A stretch of DNA of 64,000 nucleotides from Aphelocoma coerulescens (taxonomy: Eukaryota; Chordata; Aves; Passeriformes; Corvidae), in contig NC_091015.1 in NCBI RefSeq assembly GCF_041296385.1, positions 50,286,345 to 50,350,344 of the forward strand, in the 5' to 3' direction. The notes below the pieces were generated by a model. That model was given only the letters and a program-made list of their open reading frames with translations, was not told the DNA's origin and did no database searches. Of the stretch, positions 12,728 through 28,100 are shown piece after piece (the first letter of the stretch is position 1; every line of letters starts with the position of its first letter). The position numbers and the translations under genes are program-made.

Positions 12728-15700
12728 GTCCTTCTGATGTGAGCATAAAGAATTAAGTGCTCCAGCACGTTCAGTCAAGCAAGGTCAGAAAGAAGAAAAT
12801 TAATGTCATGTTACATTTGATCCAGTGTCAGCAAGGTTCATTTTCTAGAGAGGTTGTGGCAGTAGGGCTCAGGTCATTGAACTCTTCCAGCCACTCTTCT
12901 TGTCTGATTCATTTTGCTTATTATTTGATAGCTTTCAGGTATGGTGGAATTTGCTGAAATCCTCTGGCCACTGTAGAATAATGCACTGTAATTTTGCCAT
13001 TTCATTTTAAATCTCAGCTGAAAACGGCTGTTCCCTAAATCTATAATTTGCTGTGACTGACTACTCCTTCTACTGTTATTTATCCAGGTAGCTATATTAT
13101 TTACCTCTGTGAAGCACATTGGAATACAGTCTACCTGGAGAGCACTAGTAAGTGGAGAATGAAGCAGGACTCTTAAATCAGATTTCACTGATGGCTTTGA
13201 AGAGCTTCTAAAAATTCTCACCTGATGCTTCCCGTACAGTCATTCTTTACACATCTATTCCATAATATTACATGAAAGGAATTTCTGGCTTCAGTCCTTC
13301 TACTTTCTGACTCCAGCAGCTCCCAAAAATCTTTCAGATCAAAGAACTGATGGCAGTTTGTCATCTTTGTCATGATGCATTTTTAAAAGGTATAGCTGGT
13401 GCAAGAAGTTACATGTACCTTTTCTGCATCAGTGCATTTTTCCAATTAAGTAAGATTCCCTGTTTCTGCAGGCTCGACTGGTCAGATAATGGACTGCAGT
13501 GAGATATGTCCTGAGCTGAATGCTGCAACCGGAACAAAATTAATGCTGGGAGAAAAATGACATGGAAAGTAAAATTAAGTGGAATGATTGAAGTGCAACT
13601 ATATAATTCACTTCTAAATTGTTAGAAAAATTAGAAAAGTGTTAATCTTTTAGTATTTAATGGGCTAAGTTAATCCCTAGTTTTTATAGTCCATTAGAAT
13701 CTAATAGAAAAGTGAAAAAAAATTGTGAAGAATCTTTAAGCAAGCTGCAGAACTTAGATGAAAATTATATTCTTACTACACAGTACCAAAGGATTTTTTT
13801 TTCTTAGGGTATAAAAAAAAGGATACATTTTATAATGACATTCTCTTGTTGCAAGGCTGTCATATCTAGGGAATTCTAGCCAATCTATTCCTGCCCTGTG
13901 GAGATGGGATCTTTATTTGGACCCTGGCTGCTGCGTAACACACAACTAATTATGCCACTGTTCTGCAATGTTTTCCTTTCTATCCTTCATATACTTGGTC
14001 AATTCAAATTGAAAATGAGCCCAAGACTGTCACTTACTGCATGTACTTATAGTAACAAGGCAAGTGGTGTGCTCATTGCAACTTGTTCTTCAGTCAGTTT
14101 TCAGCAGGAGGAAAAAAAAGAGGAATGTGAAAAATTGTCTTTGGTTGCCTTTTACTTCAGCAGTGTGGGTTCATGATGAGTAAACAGACTGAGGAGTAGA
14201 TCTTGGGCAAAGAGACACTGTTCAGATGTGGAGTAACCAGCAGCCATAGTATCCCACAAGTGTGCTACAGAAAGGCAGGCTGCCCAAAAACCCTGATCAG
14301 CTTTCAAGTTGGATTTCAAATTGCTGTACATGCCCATGATACCAGATGTTCTGCTCAACCATTGGGATCAGTAGCTTCTCGGATATGTAGCTAGACGCAG
14401 ATTTAAAGACTTATAAGGAGCAAAGGGTCTTACTTAAAAATTCTTTGTGTGAAGGAAAAACTGCAAATGAATGAGTCATGGCTTTAATTAACATCAAGTG
14501 CACTCCAATGCCCAGCTTCATTCTGTCTGATTCATCATGTAAATCGACATGTACCACTGCAGAATGTATAACTCAGGGTTTACTAGCACAGTCACTCAGC
14601 TTGCTGAGTTCCTGTGCTGGTTCAGGACATGAAAGTACTCTAAGCCCATGACTGTCATGACACACCAAGATTCAGGGTTTATAGTTACACAGATCAGCAC
14701 TGCATCCCCAAAAAGACCTGTCCAAAAAGATGTGGTCATGATGGATAACTGATAAAAGTAGTCTTACTTTGAGAAAGGAAGCCTCTTTGTGAGAGTCATA
14801 CAGCAGTGAGATGCTATAAATAGAAACAGAACATAATCTACATAGAGAAAGGCTCTCATTTTAAAAAATCAGTATAGAATTAATCAATGCATCTCTGATC
14901 CTGTTATTCCCTTTTAGTAAGGTTTTGGCATAGAGAGGCAAGGACTGACACTGTTATGAGACTATTTCCTCTTAGCAATAAGCCAATTATTTTGGATTAA
15001 TGATTAATGAACTTCAAAATATTAAAAGCCATAAGATTTCCATTTACTAATTCCTGCACCAAGATCAATGATTGTGCACAACTGAAATTGAGCAAATCTC
15101 TCAAAAGAAAGCATTGAATTCTGATTTTCTACATTAGAAATTTTCAAGAACCCACCACTGGTCTACATAAATGATTTCCAGTGATTAATTATCTTCTTTG
15201 TTAGAAAGGTGTACCTTATTTCTCTGAATCCCAGTCTCCACCATCATTAATAAGTACTATAAAATTATCTTTTTTTGGATCCTTCCAGGAGCAAAAATAA
15301 AGGTAGAGAAGGAAAAGCAATTGATACCAGGAACTGGACAAAATACATCCCCTCACAGCTTATAACTTGTATTTATACCCAATGTCTGAACTAGAGATTA
15401 AAAGTTTCCATCTTACTAGAGATGTGAAATCAGTTGCTACAATCTTTTTGTTTCAGGAAGGAAGATATTTTTCTGCTCTAAGGAGCAAAACATAATGACT
15501 CAAAAACTCAGGTTTGTTTTTAACCAACAATTACTCACTAGAGTGGAACAAAGCTGAACACAACACATGAGTACCAAGGAAGGACTAACAAGTAAAAATG
15601 TACAGATCCTCCACAAGGAGAAGGCCTGATTCAGTGATGGGGACAGACCTGAAAGGATTTTGAGGATGCTCCTTTGGAGGACTGTTCTTATGAGCCAAAA

Positions 15701-18700
15701 CACAATGCTAAGAAACAAAGTACATGTGTATATTATATCACATTGCAATAGTTTGCAGAGCTATTCAGCCAAATTATCTGCCAATTTTAATTCCCAGCAT
15801 AGACTGCAGCAAAGAGATACAGGCTTCCACCAGTAGATGCCATAGCCCATCTTCTAGAACCAAACAGAAATGAAAATGTTTCCAGGTACTGCATTAACAC
15901 TGAAAATTATCATCCTGCCTTTTACCAAATTTAAAATTCTTGAGCATTATTTTTCTGGTTTTAAAATCTGAAAAACCAAAATCTTTCCTTAGAAGTAAAA
16001 GACATCCATGGAGAAAGATCAAGTCTGAGAAAGAAAATGCTCAATGGTGAGACAAAAACTTGCCAGTTTATCCTGGACTGATGCTGTAGTGATAGGGAGT
16101 ATTGAATGTGTTGGAAAACTGCAAGGTTCATTTCCCCTTTGCTGAACTTCTTCTCACTCAATGGCCAGCTAAAAGGGATACTGTCATTTCTTCATTAGCA
16201 CTGCTGACAATCAGCCTCTGCTTTGGCTCAGGGGACAGAGAAGCACAGTGTTCTGCTAAGGAACAAAAGCCATTTGGATCAGGTTTCCAAATCAGGAAAA
16301 TTATAAAAATCACTGATTTATCACAGGCAGACATAGTATTAATAGATTAATGTTTATTCACGCAGTTTCCTCACAGACTTCTCAAGCATTCACATGATAG
16401 GAAGTCAGCAAGTAGTCACAATGAAATTTACTTGTAAACCAAGTATTACTCCTCCTCAGCTCCTTCCCACTTTTCAGCATTTTTTAATCTGCTCAAATAC
16501 TCAGAAGTCAGAGCAATGTGTTTTTAAAACAAGATCAATTCTTTTATTTCACATTAGAAAAAGACGAGTTGTCAAGCACAATCAAAATAGTCTTCATTTT
16601 CCAGGAACAATAAAGCCAGGCTACCTAGGTTTGCATTGTTTTGCTTGTGTGAGATCCAGAGGGGCTGCCTTCTACCTTTGGCATGGAAATTCCAATGCAT
16701 CCTAAATTTTATTAACAGATGAGACAGCAAGACATTGTTTGTGGCTAAATTCTGCTAAGATCTCTGCTGCTAGGCAACCGGCCTTAAGTACAGTGTGAAT
16801 AAGGTCAGTCAAGTTTGTAGTTCAACTGGATGTATTTTCTGTGAGCAAAATTTGGTGGCAGACTTGATCTCACTCTTGAATCCCAGTTATCCCTTACTCT
16901 GCATCTTTCCCTCTTTTGTATTTGGTCAGCTCTTTAACAGCTTTGAAACACTGCAGGGATGAGGCACCTCCTCACACAGACTGATCCTGTGACTAACACA
17001 GGCATCGTGGGAGAAGCTGGTTATTGCAATGCACTCTAGCCTGGAAACCTGCTGAATGTTCTGCTGTGCTGATAACACACCTTGCAGACCCTTGGCAGAT
17101 GCTGGGACACGGACTTAGTAAAATATGCTAATTGCAAACAGAATGGCTGCAACTGCTATGAGATTACACCTCTCACACCAGGTCATGTCTGAGAACAGGC
17201 TGAAGCCACTCCAGCCCAACAAAAAGCCTCTCTGCTTTTTCTCCAGCTCACCAAAACCAGAGTCTGCAAGAATCCATAACTCAATGCAAGGAATACGTGC
17301 AGTGCCACTGCCACAGCAGAGACATGGTGGAAACAGAGAAATTAAGGCTTTAGTGCTAGTGGCTCAAGGGCCAAGGGACAAATGACTTCATGTGATGGGC
17401 CCAGATTCACCACAGCTAACTTCAGGTTCTCCACTGAGGCATCCAATCCCTATGCTTCCTCTGTGCCTGCCCTTCAGTGAGCAGCTCAGATAGTCTCTGG
17501 AGGTAAGTTGGTTGTTGTAGCCCACGTGCTTCAGCTGAGTGTCTCTGATGAAGTGGTGTGAACAAGGAGCATGGATCCCTTTCTTGATAACTAATCGACT
17601 GATAGCACTGCAGGGGCTGCACTATAGCTCACTACAGTCTGATTCAGTGGGGACATGATGTCCCCTAACTATAGCTAGCAAGAGTTGTAGGGTTGTCTGG
17701 ATTGCTAGAATAGCTAAGGACCATGTCCTGCACTGTATTACAAAATAAAACCAAACAAAAGTTTCCATTTTATATGTCAAATTTTCCAAAACACGGTTGT
17801 CCTGAAGATATGGATAGTTAAGAAAAATTGATTACCTGCAAAAATCACCCAAACTCTTCTTTTTTTTTGACACTGGATCTAGGTATATATTGAGTAATGA
17901 ATACACAGCATATGAACATATATATGATTGAATACTAATCCTTGCTACTGTGTGGCAAAATTGATCAAGGAGGTTTTTGATCTAACTTTAAAACTGTGCA
18001 AGCAGTGAACTGTGTCTATGCATTTTAAATAGCCTGAATGCATAATAGAGTGGTTGTTTTTTTTTCATAATTTCTTACATGAAATACAGGTGAGTTGAAC
18101 ACACTTATAATATACATAGGGTGGGGGCTTTTGCCTCATGGAAGAGTTGCACGTCATATTATGCTATGAATAATATGTCTGAAGTTTTATTCAGATTTTT
18201 TGCCCCTTTAAAGAGAATTGTCATGCTCATGTTTAAAATCATTTTGGCCATTAAATCTTCAAATAAAAGCAGAACATTAGCCATCCTCACTATAAAGCTG
18301 CAACTGGTAGACTTTCACATGAGAAGGGCTTCCTGAAAGACAATGGACCAAATGCAGATGGCAATGAAAGTATTTTGCAAAACAAGAAGTAACATGCATG
18401 AAAATCCCGTTTTGATGACCAAAAACAGTCACTGTCATAGTGTGGGTACCTGAAATCCTTATGAAGTCAAGCAAAACGCTCTGAGCCAGTGACTGTGTGC
18501 TGTCTAAATTACAGCGTTCCAGGGCAGAGGGGTTTTTTTACTACCAGATGGTTGTTGCTCCAGCTGTGGTAGCCTAGATATGTGCTGACATCTAGTGGTC
18601 GTTTAGAGAATAAATAGAGTCCAAGAGCTTATTAATTAGCAATAAAGAATAATAATCTCAGACTCAAAAACCTATTTTCTTCCTTTTCTTCCTTTCCCCC

Positions 18701-21700
18701 CACAGTGCATGTAACAGTGTTCTAGATAACTGAATTTTAGTGATTATTGCGCTTTTAGATATTTGTTCAAGCTGATATTTTCTAAAGCACTGTACCCATT
18801 GACACCATGCTGAGTCCTTTGGGGAAATCCACCTGGAGGCATTTCTTGACTGACAATCACCACGTATTTAAGCAGAGAGTGTAAAATTGAAAAAGAAATA
18901 GATGGGAGTGCAGTTCTGCATGTCTGAAGCCACAGTAGGATCTGTATTACACCTGATTTGATCAGAGACCCTTTAAGCTATTTCTACTAAGTTCAGATCA
19001 AAATTTGTCCTTAAGCACTTATTTACCTATTTATGCTAGAAATGGCTACAAACAGCCTTTAAATGATAATTTAGTTTACTACTATCATGAAAATACCCTA
19101 TTATATTGTAGACAGCAATGAATATTTATGAGATAACAGTCAAAACTCTACTTAGAAACTCACTTTCCATAGTATTTACTCTGTCTTCATTTAGCACATA
19201 TTTCTGTTCATTTGCAAAGCCATGCATGCAGTGCACCCCTTACTCAGGATAACTAAACTGGGAAGAAACTATTAGAACATTAACCATTGATTTTGAAGTA
19301 AGCTGAAAGAGGAAACACAACCAGAAAATCAACTGCCTTTAAGAAGAACTGATTCAGGAGACCAAAAACTCTTGTTTAGGTTTCAGTTGATGGAGTCCCC
19401 ACCAATGAGTAAAGCTTTTACTACTTGAGAAATAAGACAGCTGGAGGTTTTACAGCGATGTATGTGGTCAGAGAACCCCAGTCGTATTCAAACCCTAAAA
19501 AGAGGGTCTATACCATCTCCAAGGGGTCCCTGAGGCTGTCATTTAACCAGCTTTGATTTCTAGGACATAGTCTTTTAGGCTAAAGGAATAGGCTGTTGCA
19601 GAAGACCCCAGGTCACAGAAAGGGAGAGGAATGATATGCTGAACTAGCACTGAAGAGATTTATTCTGAAGGAAGGTAATGGAAAACACTCTCATATCTGG
19701 CATATATGTGCTGTCACTGTTTCACACAATCACCAGCGTACCTTTAGTGTTTCCCTGATATGTATCCACCAGTGTCCCTAATAACCCAGTGTGCTCAGTT
19801 CCTCATGAACAGATCATTACTCACCACTTTCATCACATTCATTTTGGGGGTATTACAATTCAAGTGGCTGCTCAGCTGGTACCCCATAAAGAGTCTTGCC
19901 ACATAATGTTATTTTTCATTTTTTGCCTCAGTGCAAAACCTGCTCATGATTTATTGGCTGTAGCAAAGCACAAAGCCATAATTTTCTTTTATTGAACTCA
20001 CTCTGGGTAGCCATCACTCTGCAGAAATGCAGATGGTCATCTTATTCTTAGCAATGGGATGAATGCCACAACTCTGCTGACAAAGACAGCAAAGCAGCCA
20101 TTTATAATAGTAAGAGAAGCGTTCAATTTAATATCTGTGTTAACTGCACATAGTTAGGCTTTTTGGACACAGTTGTTATAGGATCCTGCTCTGCAATACC
20201 TCAGGACTTTACGGCATTTAGGCAAATTTGCATAGCATGTGTACTGGCATCCAGGTGCGATTTCTGTACTTATGGCAAATGAAACTGAACTACACCCTAC
20301 TCTATATATAGTTGGCCTCCAATTGAACTCTAATCATAATCAGGCTATATGATGTGTGTTTGAGATACTGCAGTTCAGTAATTTGTCTATCTCCTCCTTA
20401 GTTCAGTTTTCAGGGGCATCCACACACTGCAGATGAAATTCTCGTTCTGGATCAGAACCTATGAGCTTGAGTGAATTAATGTATTTAACTATTTCATTGT
20501 CAATGGAATTAAGGAGATGACTTGCTGCTTCCCTTCTCTGTCAGAAAATACTGATTTAGGGAACTTCTGGTGCCAGCATGATACACAAAACACACTTTCT
20601 CTGTTCTGGGGTGAGAAGAGTGGCAGTGAATAATTCACAGCAACTAGTGGAGTGCCCAGAGACTTGCCCTGTGATGACCAGTGAGTTTGTGGAGAACAAA
20701 AATATGGTGCTGAATATTAAACAGAAAGGGTCAGGTGTTTTTTAATAAGCACCCTGCTGGATCCTGCCAAAGGGGCCCCATACAGACCTTAACAGCTGAA
20801 CCTGGAATGTGCTTCATTTCATCACAGAACTGGCTATTGCTACAGCAACGGCTCTTGACGAATAATTCAAAGAAACAAAATAGAGATGCAGTCAAATCCG
20901 GGAATTAGAGTTTTTAATAGCTTAGAATAAATAAGAGGAGATTTACCTAGCATTTTCAGTGAATGGATTCAGAGCAAAAATTCATCCAACATCTGCTAAT
21001 GCCACATTTTAGTATTGCCTCTTCAATCAGAGTAAATTATATAGCTTAAGTGTTCATATCACCAATTAATCTCTTCTGAATCAGATCTGCATATTAGTTG
21101 CCTGAAATAGGCTTAATATAGTCATAATTGTACAAAACATGAATACCATTTTTCATAATAATTAGGTAGTCACTTTGCCCTTTTTCTCAATTTGTCTAAA
21201 TGGTCATATTTACATTAGAAGTTAGAAGTTAATTTTATCCATACAACCCTTCTTAATTACTCCATTGGTCTGTCAATAGAACCTTCAGCTTAAGGCACCA
21301 AACCTGTGCAAAGTACAAGTATTCAACGTGCAGTGTATCAATTTCCTCAGAGGCTCATTTGAGAGGATTGGAACTCTGCTCCAGCAAGCACATGGCAAGG
21401 AAGCAAACAAGATATTTCCCACTTTGGAAAAGGTTCAGTGAGAGGAAACAGGGACACTGACCATCAGATCCTTTCCACTCAAGCTGAGAGCAGGCCAGGA
21501 GCTTGCTGTGAGAGGGCCATGAAGCTCTGCAGAGCAACTGCCTTGTGCCAAAACTACCCAAGCATTACAATGCTCTTCCATAGCACGGTCTGAGTGCCTC
21601 ATTTGCTACAAAGACCCCAAAAGTAACAAGGAGATAATTACTCTAACCTCTGCTTGTTGGAAGTTGATAGAGAGTTGATAGCAGCACCACGAACTCATGT

Positions 21701-22065
21701 CCTCATGTTCCATTTGCGGATGTGCTGTAAACCCTTGACTTGCTGCCAAAATTTAAGGTTGTCTTATGAGATAATCCCAGCTAAGAAGTTCCGTTTCTAT
21801 GCATCTTCCTGGCCTTCTGCTGGAGACAGGAGCATGATGTAGTTAGCTAAGAAAAGAAACACAAAAGCTCAAGGGCTGTGAATAATATCTTGAATAAGTT
21901 CTTCCATTTGCAAAACAGAGATAATACTATTTACCCTCATATTAAGTTTATAAAACACTTCTCCCCTGCTGGAGTCTCTAAATCCCTTATTAGACCACCA
22001 AGAATTCTCTTATACATTTCCTGCTGGTTTTAATCGCCTACTCCCCGTTTCAAGGATATTTTCCT
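12728..22065. other. Unique non-coding sequence, no gene seen
   Basis: About 9.3 kb of AT-rich sequence with only short frames (103 codons or fewer between stops with a start, apart from a 115-codon minus frame at 12874-13221). None shows a recognisable domain. I saw no interspersed repeat that I can name. Patches such as 14990-15060 and 21000-21240 are rich in TAAT-type strings and might be conserved non-coding elements, but that needs a comparison with other genomes. Confidence 0.55.
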
Positions 22066-22100
22066 AAAAAAAAAAAACCAAAACAAAACCAAACAAACAG
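22066..22100. repeat. A-rich simple sequence
   Basis: A run of 12 A continues into CCAAAAC-type and CAAA-type units. This is low-complexity sequence with no element body recognised beside it. Confidence 0.8.
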
Positions 22101-25100
22101 AAATTGTGCATTTCAGAAACAAACACAGCAGCACTCAGGAAGAGCATGAGACTTGGTTTGCAATAATAACTTAAAAGATACTGTAAATGCTTTATTAATC
22201 CATGCTGTTGACAGCTTTGAATGCCAAATTATCTGTGTTGCACTGAGCCATGAAAGTGTCCCATGAGGTACTAAAGTCCACCTTGAGACAGCATTGAAGC
22301 CAAAGCTTTGATCCTCAAGGCTGACTTGAGTAAATCATTATTTTTAAACTCTTTAATCCCTCATGCATCTGTAGCACATAATTTTAGTAATGCATTTGAC
22401 TTAAATTTCTTATTACTTCAGAATTCAGTCCAACTTCTACTGCAAATAAAGTCAGAGCTCCCAGGGGCTCCAGAGGACAGAATAATTCCTGTTCTACTGC
22501 AATTCTCCATTTAACTGATGAGATGACAGAAACAGTATGCCATCAGGAACCGTAATTTTACTTTCTTTAGGTGCTTTTTTCTCTTGTATTGTATTTCAAT
22601 GCAGCATTTTCTGGAGAGGAGGAGCACAAGAATTGGAAGTCTAGAGGTCTTCAATTCCAGTCTTGGTCCCACATCAGTTCATGAGATGACTGCTAGAAAA
22701 TGACCACAGGTATCACACTTAGTAGCAGACAGCAATTTACATCAGCTCAGATATGCCAAGCTAAGGATTGGGACTTTACCCACACTGCTAAGTAAAGATC
22801 AAGCTGTGTGGCATTGCCTCACCACTCTGCATAATGTTCGGCTGAGGGTTTCCCTTTGGTCCCCAGTGGTTGCCTCATGGTCTGATTGCATAAATGCTAT
22901 TTCACTGTGTATTATTCTCAGTTCAGAGCATTTTAAATAATGCTATGGCAGTGTCACAACTCATCAAAACAACATTTTATCAGCACAAAATGCAGGCTAT
23001 AGGTTGCATTATCTGTGGTTTAACAGAAGCCTTGAAGGTGCAAAGCATCTCAGGATATCACTAGAGAGAGGGGAAAACAAAACTGGTCCTGACAACACAA
23101 AACAGTGCCAGACTGCAAAACAAGCATTAGCAGCCCCAGGAGTTCATTCCCTGTCCATAGTCTCTTCTGCAGTAGAGACACAGCCATGGATCCCTACATG
23201 CTCCAGCTGCCCCAGAGTCTGTAGGCTCTACCCACCACAGACTGTGCAGGGCTGCCTCAGGCTGCCCCTCCCTGTAGACATAAATTTTGTGTAGCCAAAT
23301 GCAAACTCAGTTTCTGCCTGTAATGCAATGATAATAACATTTACCCAAATACTTTCTGTAAAGTTCACCTTATCAATGCCAATATACCATTCATTGTATT
23401 GAAAAACTATATCTTCATTGTGAACACATATCTTCAATAAAGAGAGTAAACAGAGAGATGTTTTATATCGCTGCAATTGCAAACTGTACCCGTGATTTAG
23501 GCAGTCAGTTGCCAAGTGCTGTAAAGCACACCCACTTTCTGAAACTGCCCTATCTATTAACTGTCAGCTCAAAATCAAAGGCCAAAACGAGCTCCTGCTG
23601 GCAAAATTAATTAGTGCCCGAATATTGCCGCAGCATTCTGCTCTCTCTGCAATTCCTGGAAGGACAGGTTGGAGAGGGAACATGGGGCTCTCAGCTGCAG
23701 GATACCCTCTCAACAGAAGCTGCCTCTGGAAAGTATCACCAGCAAAGCTGAGAGAAGCTATATGTGCCTGATCAGAAATCCTGCACACTTACTGCTTGGC
23801 TGATCTATGTGTTTGTTAATTTTCATGGTGGTGCCGTAACTCAGACATCATTCCAGTTGAAGGAAGCTCATTTTGCACGATACACAGTGTCCTGAAATAA
23901 AGCCTGTCACTGCTGTCTCAAGCTTACATTGCTACCAGGAGTCAGTGAATCTCAGTGAACTTGACAATGTCTTTGGAAAACAAATTTCTTACTGCTCAGA
24001 AAAACATCACGTGCTTAGTGTGAAAGGGATGGATAATACAATCCCTTGCTTTGCCTGCTCTGCTCTTTTCAACTCGCTAAGACTTCAAAAATCTCCTTGC
24101 TGGAAAAAATAAGCTGAAATGTGGATGATCTGATTCTGTTAACCAGAGGTATATACTGCACATATGTGTCAGTGAACCTGTTTTCTTGATAGCATTTTAA
24201 AAAAATCACAATCAGCTAAATGTTTCAGATTTTTCCTCTTGCTTTCAGGGGACCTAGATGAAAAAGACAGATTTAGCAGGGGGAAAAAAAATTAAATAAA
24301 AGTAGTCAAATTGTTTACCAGCTTAAAGCATCGTGATTCTTCAGTGAACACTGTTTCTATTTAGTACTGCACATGTGGCAAGGGCAACAAATCCACTTAG
24401 ACCAAGCAAGGGAAAGTATGCTTTCACCTACCATCTTGAAAAAAATATGAATTCTTGCCCTCTGGGTTATGTCCAGCAGACATCATCCCCTTAAAACAAA
24501 CTTGTTTATATAAGCTGCAGAAAATTACAGGTCTTCTATTGCCACCACCAGGGAAAAAAATGACACACAATAGAGGGAAATAGCAGATACCCTACCATGC
24601 ACTAAGTTCTCAGTGAGCAGTTTGGTGTGCTTTCCATTAGGTGCTTGAGATGCTGTGCATCTCCCTGTTTACTTGAGAAGGACCTAGTTTCTACCATAAG
24701 AGACACTTCTGTATAATAAAGTGCTTCTCATGGACTGCCTCTCAGCTGGTCCTTCTGTCACTAACTTGTCCTGCAGAAAATGCAGAAATCAGTGCTAACA
24801 ACAATTCTGACATCATCATCATTTCAGTACGTTGCAGACCTCCCTGCTTAGACATGTGTAGCTTAGCAGCACCTTTCAGTCTAGCTTTGCAGCAGCAGAT
24901 TAACAATATGACCTCTGAATCACATTTGGTTGGCTAACAGACTGAGGGCTAAAAGGGAGACAAAAATCAGAGCTTTCCAGAAGTTTGACATGCTGATTTT
25001 CCATTTTGGTGGTACAGAAAAGATAGAAATAGGAAGGAAAAGAAAATGTAGTGAGACTGTCCTTTCACAGCTAAAATGAGCCATTAAATAATTGCTAATG

Positions 25101-28100
25101 AAGAAATTCCCTTCCTATGAATACAGAATTAGCAACTGTAATTCTTAAGAGAGTATCAATTAAGATCAGCATAATGGTAGCAATATATAAGCTTATATGA
25201 CAAAAAAATTATCTTCAACAGTTCATTAATATTAAAAAGTGTCATTAATATTACTTTAGAAAATGTTCTTGACATGTTTGTAGGTATACATTTTTATGTT
25301 CTCTGTGTAGTTGTAAGTCCTTAGCACTATAGAATTTGAGCACCTAACAACTTCCAAAGGAAGATCATTGTTTTTTATTTACTTTCCTTCAAGGATGAGA
25401 GACTATGAAGATCATGAAAAACAGTCAAAATGCTCTACATTTTGTCTACAGCTTTGCATATTCACTGTAAACACAGCCCTAGGCTTCCTAGTGTAATAAT
25501 GTCAATCAAAATCTTTGTTATTTCAAAAGAAGAAAATAAGAAATCCACAACCAACAAGTGTTGAAGCCAACTGAGAGAAATAAATGCAGCTCTAGATTCT
25601 ATTTCCACTGATAAACTCTCCCACAAACACAGCAAGCAGCAAGCTGAACATGACTCAGAAAGGATCATGCTATTTGTACAAAGAGGTAGCTATCAGTTAA
25701 GACACAGCAGAAGCTTCATGCTCTGCATTCTATGCAACAAGGGATGCTGCAACCTGCCATTCAAAATAATGCCTTGGAACTGCAGGCAGCTATGGGATTT
25801 GGGGACAACAGAGAGGTTACATAAGCCAGTTTATTAGCAAAGGCAAAGAAAGCGTCTGTGCAATTATCATAATAGTCAGACAAACTATGGATTCACAGCT
25901 ACATGAGGCCCAATTGCAGCCACAAGCTGAATGGAGAGAACTGAAGGCTGGTGAGACATTTCTTCTGCTGTTGTGACACTATCCAAGAGGCCTGAAGGAA
26001 CAGGACTGAATATCAACCAGAACAGGTAGATTCCACCTCAGGAAGACTAAACTGGAAAGAAGTGACAAAATTTCATGTGTGAATATGGGCAGCAGGGAAA
26101 GAGATCCTATAAAACTTCTCTTATTTTCCTTATCATCTCCATCATCCCTACTTCCCTCACAGTTTTACTTACTTGAAATACCCTCTCCTTCCAGTCATTG
26201 TCCTTTACCATTCTCTTAAAAAATACTTCAGTCTTTTAAAGTCCACAGAATCCAACTGGAGCTAAGATATTAAATACGTGCATCTTGAAGATGAAAGGAC
26301 AAATGAAAAGCCAGAGACGGAATAAGTTAGATAGTGGGGAAAATGCTGGCCATGAAATCAAAAGGTGGGTGAACTTATCCCACTCCTAAAAATTCATATG
26401 CTTTCCCAACATCCTCTTTCATTCAGATTGCCTCTTATATCTGCTCTGTCCATATAGTAAACTAAGGGATCACTCCAAAAAATGTTGTCATCACTCCCAT
26501 GAACCCTCTCAAATCTACAGTAGCTTCTGCACTCTTTGTAGGATGATGTTTAGAAAACAAATGTGCTACATTATGTTACTTGGGAGATCTGAAAGACAGG
26601 GTGAATAGGGACATTCTTCACATTACTAATTGGTCAGCTGAAGCTAAGAAATGTACATGCAGAAGTGCAAAAAAAAATTTTGAAACACTGACTTGTGAAT
26701 TTTAAATCATTACAGAAAGGGATGTGGAACTGTAGATTTTCTCCACTGACTTGGATACATAGATACATAAATCATACTGCTCTTTCAGAACCACCCCATA
26801 AATAAAACCAGACTCAGACTCACATGTGCATCAACGTGACTTATTCAGAGTCAATAAGTAATTTAGTAAGAGCACATTCTGAGGTGTGTGAACTCTACAA
26901 TAGGCAGTATACAGAAAAAGGGTAATATCCTTTTAAGTAGTCCATGAGGTCTTTAACAACCTCCACTCCTGTTCTGTGTCCAGAAGGCTCATGAGAGCAG
27001 CTGCATACAAAAGGAACTAGCCTTCACCTGCTCTGTATGATTAATAAATGCATTTATTGATTATTACTATAATTATCCATATAGGCAAAAAACTGTTCTG
27101 TTTGCACAGGACAACTGTGCACTTCCTTATCAGGATTAGATATAAAGAGACAGTTATATCATGGTAATTTAGCAGAACATAGCTAGTATGATTATAAATA
27201 CATGCTAAACTTATTCAGTGTAATTATATTATAAGCTTAAATTATTTATATAATTGTATGATAAGCACACATTATATTGCAAGCCTGCATATAAATAGAA
27301 TGTCACCCAGTTCCAGACATCAGTGTTTGCTTTGAGCTGCTCCTGTTTGCTTGGAAATGTTGCTCTTGAGGCTGCTCTAAACTACAGTCTCAAGTTTTTG
27401 TCTCTTGCCCTTTGGACTCTTTACAGAGCCTTGAATCTCAAGCAGACAACAGGATTGCATAATCTGGGAAGGCAGATCCTAAGGCATCAAGAAGAGTTAC
27501 CATTTACAGCTAAAAGGCACCTGAAGATAAACTGGGCTTTCTGCTTAATTATAGTGCAGTATGGAATAATTCTGCACACCAGCAAGTACAGACAAGTGTA
27601 GTGGAATGTGTTGCCATCTTTTAACTACAAAAAAAATGTTATAATGGAGGATGATCAAGTCTCTAGTTCATTGTTAGATGGATGGAAACAAAGTAATGCA
27701 TCTTTTGGCACACCGGAGAAACATATATTCTGCAGCTTGCACTAGAAATGCATTTGATACAACATGAGTAAATGGGAGATTTGTGGTCAGGCTGCATTTA
27801 GGTGAGTAGATAGAGAAGCAAAGCCAAGTTGGGTTTTTAGTGGTGTCTGTGGCATCTTGGGATCCCATTCTATGAACTGTGTATTTGAACTTGAAACTTC
27901 CAAAGCAGTATTAGCACACTTCTCATCTCAAAGCAAGGGATGACCTGTAATGGATAACATTCAGGAGACATTTATACACTCACTTGCAATATGCACAGGT
28001 TAAACTGATATAAATATAATACAGTTTTTCAGATTCTAATACATACATATCTCAAAATTGAGTGCTGTAGAAAAGAGACATATGGGTAAGAGCCTAATTT